Origin: an uncultured Eubacteriales bacterium
GTDB taxonomy: Bacteria > Bacillota_A > Clostridia > Christensenellales > Aristaeellaceae
DNA: 10,222 nucleotides
Assembly (NCBI GenBank): GCA_902775835.1
Contig: CACYNZ010000115.1
Coordinates: forward strand, 1 to 10,222
Direction: 5' to 3'
Below, one piece after another: positions 7,070 through 10,222 of this stretch (its first letter is position 1; each line of letters starts with the position of its first letter). The position numbers and the translations under genes are program-made. The notes under the pieces are model-generated. The model was not told where the DNA came from. It saw only the letters and a list, made by a program, of their open reading frames with translations, and searched no databases.

Positions 7070-7379
7070 CAATTCCGCCGTAAAGCCGCACGCCGTGTGC
7101 ACAGCCTTCGGTGCACCTGTCTGCGGAAGATATGAACCAACCGGGCTGTGCTGTACCTCTCAGAACATGTTTCACGGAAAAGGGTGCTCCGGCACACTGG
7201 TCTCCCACCTGTTTCCGCATCAGGCCCTGTCCGTTTCTCAGCCTTTGCCCTGCCGTTTCTGACGAAGTTGCTTCCGCATCCGGCCAGGCGCATGTGCTGT
7301 CAATTTCTCACCGCTTGTCCGGCATTTTTGCTATAATCCTCATTCTGTGCGCCAGACAGCAGAATCGGCTTTTCTGTTC
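7070..7379. other. Gene-free stretch between terminator and promoters
   Basis: No credible gene. Open frames here have no ribosome binding site and their translations lack protein character. Visible structure: a nested hairpin at 7086-7126 (CCGCA/TGCGG outside, two GTGCAC copies at 7097-7102 and 7111-7116 inside), a near-identical direct repeat TTCCGCATCAGGCC/TTCCGCATCCGGCC at 7213-7226 and 7272-7285, and a recurring CCGTTTCTSA-like word at about 7005, 7230 and 7252. I see no tRNA, rRNA or known riboswitch. It could be regulatory DNA or remains of a lost gene. Confidence 0.5.
7329..7337 (+). promoter_or_regulatory. Possible extended -10 promoter
   Basis: TGCTATAAT is a perfect extended -10 (TGnTATAAT). 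There is no good -35 at normal spacing. If used, it would give a leader of about 380 bases before the binding-protein gene at 7725. Confidence 0.4.
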
Positions 7380-7408
7380 TTTACAAACCTCCCGTCATCG
7401 GCTATAAC
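7380..7408 (+). promoter_or_regulatory. Promoter of the second sugar importer operon
   Basis: TTTACA (7380-7385, five of six), a 17-base spacer and TATAAC (7403-7408, five of six). This is the best sigma-70-type promoter I find between the regulator's terminator and the binding-protein gene. Transcription would begin near 7415 and leave an untranslated leader of about 310 bases. Confidence 0.6.
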
Positions 7409-7414
7409 CATGAC

Positions 7415-7710
7415 GAATGAAGCCACGCTGTCCCCTGCACGAGGGGCAGACTGGTCAAACAGCTGTTTTGTCAAGGCTACTATGTTTCAGACCGCTGTCG
7501 GATTCCGGACGCTCAGCCGCCGGTGTCCGGAGAACCTCTGAGCCCGGGCATGGGTTCTGATTTTGTGTTCTCTCACAGATGATGAGCGGCGGTCCTTGCG
7601 GGTTTCTCAGGCGGTCACTTCCCTGGCCGCCGCAATGCACAAAGGAGGCGATAGCGGATTTTGAAGAATGTTTCTGTAAAAAAACGCATCGTACCTGAAA
7701 AAATATCTTG
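7415..7710 (+). other. Long structured leader of the second importer operon
   Basis: No normal-sized gene is seen. Predicted structures in order: hairpin 7428-7449 (CTG-T-CCCCT with AGGGGCAG); perfect palindrome AAACAGCTGTTT at 7457-7468; hairpin 7503-7532 (TCCGGAC/GTCCGGA core of seven pairs, extendable with G.U pairs); a stem AGAACC 7531-7536 with GGTTCT 7553-7558, overlapping the previous hairpin and followed by GATTTTG; and a long-range stem GCGGCGG 7586-7592 with CCGCCGC 7627-7633. A ribosome-binding-like AAAGGAGG at 7641-7648 and a possible 16-codon frame follow. No known riboswitch class was recognised. Confidence 0.45.
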
Positions 7711-7711
7711 A
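7661..7711 (+). CDS. Possible 16-residue leader peptide
   Basis: A TTG-started frame of 16 codons (MKNVSVKKRIVPEKIS) ends in TGA at 7709-7711, overlapping the first base of the AGGAGG ribosome binding site of the next gene. AAAGGAGG at 7641-7648 precedes it, with a rather long 12-base gap. The overlap would suit translational coupling or leader-peptide control, but the frame is short, the start codon weak and the spacing poor. It may be chance. Confidence 0.2.
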   Translation: MKNVSVKKRIVPEKIS

Positions 7712-7724
7712 GGAGGAACTTTTT

Positions 7725-8966
7725 ATGAAGAAATTTCTGGCTGTTCTGATGGCTGCTGCCATGCTGCTGTCCATGACTTCCGCTTTTGCAGAGGGTGAGA
7801 AGACCACCCTCACCATGTGGTGCATTGCCACCGAAAGCGACGCAAACCGTCCCGCTTACGAGCAGGCTGTGGCCGAGTTCGAAGCCGCCCATCCCGACAT
7901 CGACATCCAGTGGGAAGCTTTCGAGAACCAGTCCTACAAAACCAAGATCAAGTCTGCCATGTCTGATCCGGATTCCCTCCCGGACATCTTCTTCACCTGG
8001 GCCGGCGCCTTCCTGGGCGACTTCGCCGACATGGGCACCGCCTACTGCCTCGATGAAGCCTACAAGCCCTTCGCCGAGCAGCTGCCCGAGGTCATGCTGC
8101 AAAATGCTTCCTACGGCGGAAAGCACTACGGCGTGCCGCTGACCATGAACATCGTGACCCTGTTCGCCAACATGGACCTGCTGGCCCAGGTCGGCTGGGA
8201 TCACGTTCCCCAGACCTATGAAGATCTGACCGCCTGCTGCGACGCGCTCGTAGCCGCCGGCATCACCCCCTTCGGCTGCGCCGGCAAGGAAACCTGGTGC
8301 GTGACCGAATATCTGGAGCCCATCATGGAAAAGACCATCGGCTATGAAGCTCTGAATGAGATCTTCGCCGGCCGGGCCACCTGGAACAACGAAGGCGTTG
8401 CGAACGCTGTGTCCACCTTCCAGGACATGATCAACAAGGGTTACTTCGATCCCAACGGCATGGCTCTGGGCAATGACGAAGTCAAGGCCAACTTCATCGC
8501 CGGCAAGTATGCTTTCTATCAGAACGGTTCCTGGAACTGCGGCGAAGTCAATGACGCCGAAGGCAATTTCCAGGTTGCCCTGTTCCCTGTGATGGATTCT
8601 GAAAAGGCCACCTATGGTCAGGTCATCGGCGGACCTTCCGACACCCTGGCTGTTTCTTCCCACTCCAAGAATGCCGATCTGGCTGCTCAGGCCGCTTTCG
8701 AACTGGGCCGCGCCATCTGCCACTACGGCTATCTGGCCGGTTCCGGACTGCCCGCCTGGACGCCCGACTATGACACCAGCGCTGTGAAGGCTCTCGTGTC
8801 TGACGTGGCCAAGATCGTGGCCGAGTCCGAAGGCATGGTGCTCTTCGGTGATACCGCCATGAGCGCTGACCCCGCCAACACCTATCTGGACTATGTTTCC
8901 CAGGTGTACGGCTGCGAAATCGACGGTGCCGGCTTCATCTCCGGCCTGGCTGCCGACCTGCAGTAA
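7725..8966 (+). CDS. Extracellular sugar-binding protein of second CUT1 importer, MalE/MsmE type
   Basis: A 413-residue secreted protein. Residues 1-22 are a signal peptide (MKKF, long hydrophobic run, SAFA then EG) with a type I cleavage site; there is no lipobox (Cys33 lies beyond the cleavage site in TMWC). The mature part is a typical family-1 solute-binding protein of about 390 residues: an opening LTMWC strand, the F-x-x-x-H-P-D-I-x-I-x-W-E pattern at about 52-65, an L-P-D-I-F-F-T-W motif at 85-92, the G-V-P hinge strand near 136-138, and aromatic residues for sugar stacking. AGGAGG lies eight bases before the ATG. Codons are strongly biased to C- and G-ending forms, more than in neighbouring genes, suggesting high expression. 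A hairpin with a T-run follows it, then two permease genes. The sugar cannot be read from sequence. Confidence 0.92.
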   Translation: MKKFLAVLMAAAMLLSMTSAFAEGEKTTLTMWCIATESDANRPAYEQAVAEFEAAHPDIDIQWEAFENQSYKTKIKSAMSDPDSLPDIFFTWAGAFLGDFADMGTAYCLDEAYKPFAEQLPEVMLQNASYGGKHYGVPLTMNIVTLFANMDLLAQVGWDHVPQTYEDLTACCDALVAAGITPFGCAGKETWCVTEYLEPIMEKTIGYEALNEIFAGRATWNNEGVANAVSTFQDMINKGYFDPNGMALGNDEVKANFIAGKYAFYQNGSWNCGEVNDAEGNFQVALFPVMDSEKATYGQVIGGPSDTLAVSSHSKNADLAAQAAFELGRAICHYGYLAGSGLPAWTPDYDTSAVKALVSDVAKIVAESEGMVLFGDTAMSADPANTYLDYVSQVYGCEIDGAGFISGLAADLQ

Positions 8967-8990
8967 TGCAGCACAAGAATCAATAAGCAA

Positions 8991-9039
8991 GGAGACGGCT
9001 CCCGCAGGCATATCCTGAGGGACCGTCTCCCTCTTTTTT
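8991..9039 (+). terminator. Intra-operon hairpin plus T-run after the second binding-protein gene
   Basis: GGAGACGG-C-TCCC (8991-9003) pairs with GGGACCGTCTCC (9019-9030), giving 12 pairs with one bulged C and a 15-base loop, followed by CTC and TTTTTT (9034-9039). It lies 24 bases after the binding-protein stop and 19 bases before the permease start. The likely effect is partial termination or 3'-end protection, so the binding protein exceeds the permeases. Confidence 0.85.
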
Positions 9040-9058
9040 CTGAAAGGGTGCACACAGA

Positions 9059-9940
9059 ATGAAACGAACCATAGGGTACAAGATGAGTATTTTCGCTTTT
9101 CTGCTGCCCGCGCTGATGCTGTTCATCGGGGTTCTGATCGCCCCGATCATCATGTCCGGCTATTACAGCTTCTTCAACTGGAAAGTCGGCTATCCTCTCA
9201 CAGATTTCATCGGCATCAAGAATTACGTGGAGCTGTTCACCAGCAAATCCATCGGCTTCCCCAAGGCGCTGGGCAATTCTCTCCTTCTGGCCTTCTTCTC
9301 CGTATTCATTCAGCTGCCCCTGGCTCTGCTCCTGGCACTGAAACTGGGCAAGAAAATTCCCGGAGAGCGCGCTTTTCTGTCCATCTATTTCATGCCCGTG
9401 CTGATCTCTACGGTCGTTATCGGCCAGCTCTGGGCAAAGATCTATAATCCGGAATATGGACTGCTCAATGTGGCGCTGCGCTCCCTGGGGCTCGACAGCT
9501 GGACAAGGATCTGGCTCGGCACCAAGGAAACCGCGCTTGGCGCGTGCTTTGTGCCGATTCTCTGGCAGTATGTGGGCTACCATATGCTGCTCATGTACGC
9601 TGGTGTCAAGGGCGTGCCGCAGGAACTGAACGAGGCGGCCATGCTGGACGGGTGCACAGAGGGACAGGTGAACCGTTACATCGTCATTCCCTATATCAAG
9701 CCCATCCTGCGCGTCAGCGTTATTTTCGCTGTCACCGGTTCTCTCAAGTCCTTCGACCTGATTTATGTTCTGACCAACGGCGGTCCTTTCCATGCCTCGG
9801 AAGTGCCAAGCACCCTGATGATCTCCATGCTTTTCCTCCGCAACCGCTACGGAATGGGAAGCACCATCGCCGTCATGCTGATCATTCTCTGCTTTGTCTT
9901 CTCGCTGCTGATCAGTCTTGCGTTCAAGGAGGACAAGTAA
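9059..9940 (+). CDS. Sugar ABC importer permease, MalF-like
   Basis: A 293-residue inner-membrane permease of a CUT1 importer. Hydrophobic segments lie at about 9-35, 72-96, 108-128, 160-181, 211-230 and 265-289. The EAA loop is at 192-211 (EAAMLDG ... VIP), the ATPase contact. The LTNGGP motif at 238-243 is characteristic of MalF/MsmF-type permeases. The ribosome binding site is only AAAGGG, about ten bases upstream, weaker than that of the binding-protein gene, consistent with lower expression. One base separates its stop from the next permease's ATG, and that gene's AAGGAGG lies within this gene's last codons, so the two are translationally linked. Confidence 0.93.
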   Translation: MKRTIGYKMSIFAFLLPALMLFIGVLIAPIIMSGYYSFFNWKVGYPLTDFIGIKNYVELFTSKSIGFPKALGNSLLLAFFSVFIQLPLALLLALKLGKKIPGERAFLSIYFMPVLISTVVIGQLWAKIYNPEYGLLNVALRSLGLDSWTRIWLGTKETALGACFVPILWQYVGYHMLLMYAGVKGVPQELNEAAMLDGCTEGQVNRYIVIPYIKPILRVSVIFAVTGSLKSFDLIYVLTNGGPFHASEVPSTLMISMLFLRNRYGMGSTIAVMLIILCFVFSLLISLAFKEDK

Positions 9941-9941
9941 T

Positions 9942-10222
9942 ATGAGCACATATGCCAAGAGAAAGCATCCGGCTCCCCGGTATACGGTCGGCCAGAAATT
10001 CAAGCTGTCCACCATCCTCGTCTATGCAGGACTCATCATCTGGGCGGTCATCAGCCTGTTCCCTGTCTACTGGATGCTCACCTTCTCCCTCAAAAACAAT
10101 GCGGAGATCTTCGGCGAGAACGTGGCAGGGCTTCCGAAGTACTGGCTGTGGAGCAACTACACCCAGGCCATGAACACCGGCCACATGTACGTGTACTTCT
10201 TCAACAGCGTCATCGTGGCGGC
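9942..10222 (+). CDS. Sugar ABC importer permease, MalG-like (partial, cut by window end)
   Basis: The first 93 residues of a permease whose frame stays open at the right edge. A basic N-terminus (KRKHPAPRY) leads into a first membrane segment at about 24-48 with the family's L-F-P-V-Y-W-M-L pattern, then S-x-K-x-x-x-E-I-F and a W-x-x-x-N-Y-x-x-A pattern (70-77), and the beginning of a second membrane segment (FFNSVIVA). These are hallmarks of MalG/MsmG-type permeases. AAGGAGG sits at the end of the preceding gene, nine bases before the ATG. It is the expected partner of the MalF-like permease. The EAA loop is beyond the window. Confidence 0.9.
   Translation, partial: MSTYAKRKHPAPRYTVGQKFKLSTILVYAGLIIWAVISLFPVYWMLTFSLKNNAEIFGENVAGLPKYWLWSNYTQAMNTGHMYVYFFNSVIVA

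Noticed and set aside
7111..7407. Open frames in the gap after the regulator's terminator
   Set aside because: They are short, with no ribosome binding site and no protein-like pattern. They overlap promoter candidates and do not look like known small proteins.
7415..7724. A known riboswitch or T-box in the long leader
   Set aside because: I could not recognise conserved core motifs of any class I know, so it is described only as a structured leader.
7455..9053. A 532-codon minus-strand open frame opposite the second binding-protein gene
   Set aside because: The plus strand has a signal peptide, family motifs and a strong ribosome binding site. The minus frame is a product of strong C/G-ending codon bias.
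8891..10015. A 374-codon minus-strand open frame opposite the MalF-like permease
   Set aside because: It crosses gene boundaries and a terminator, is Gln/His/Glu-rich without a domain, and lacks a credible start.

Overview
The window looks like a carbohydrate-uptake locus from a gut- or rumen-type member of the Bacillota (Clostridia). The signs are moderately high G+C by eye, strong AAGGAGG-type ribosome binding sites, rho-independent terminators and CUT1-type sugar ABC importers. The solute-binding proteins have type I signal peptides of the 'MKKFLAVLMAAAMLLS...AFAE' style, which I associate with Christensenellales/Aristaeellaceae-like Clostridia. That placement is inference from style, not from any marker gene.

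Layout. Left half, minus strand: a four-gene unit running leftward from a divergent promoter region near 5960. It encodes an LplB/YteP-type permease (4921-5853), an LplC/YtcP-type permease (3970-4902), a large LplA/YtcQ-type solute-binding protein (2243-3919) and, after a terminator-like hairpin, a cytoplasmic parallel beta-helix enzyme resembling GH120 beta-xylosidases (260-2179). A second terminator closes the unit at 210-237, and a long inverted repeat lies near the left edge. Centre, plus strand: a cupin plus AraC-type regulator (6109-6942), divergent from the first unit and the obvious candidate to control it, followed by a strong terminator (7030-7069). A gene-poor stretch of about 650 bases follows, holding promoter candidates and a structured leader. 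Right side, plus strand: a second, unrelated CUT1 importer with a MalE/MsmE-type solute-binding protein (7725-8966), a MalF-like permease (9059-9940) and a MalG-like permease cut by the window end (from 9942).

How it may work together: an oligosaccharide (xylo-oligosaccharide is a guess from the GH120 resemblance) is bound by the 558-residue protein, imported through the LplB/LplC-type channel, and cut inside the cell by the beta-helix enzyme, which has no signal peptide. The AraC-type protein would sense the sugar. The second importer probably takes up another or a smaller sugar. Neither system has an ATPase gene in the window. That is known for many CUT1 importers in Bacillota, which share an MsmX/MsmK-type ATPase encoded elsewhere, although the second operon continues past the right edge.

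I see no phage, transposon, CRISPR, toxin or defence genes, and no clearly new system. The most distinctive points are the hairpins directly after both solute-binding-protein genes (one abutting the next gene's ribosome binding site), the absence of lipobox cysteines in both binding proteins, the altered catalytic region of the GH120-like enzyme, and the long structured leader before the second importer.
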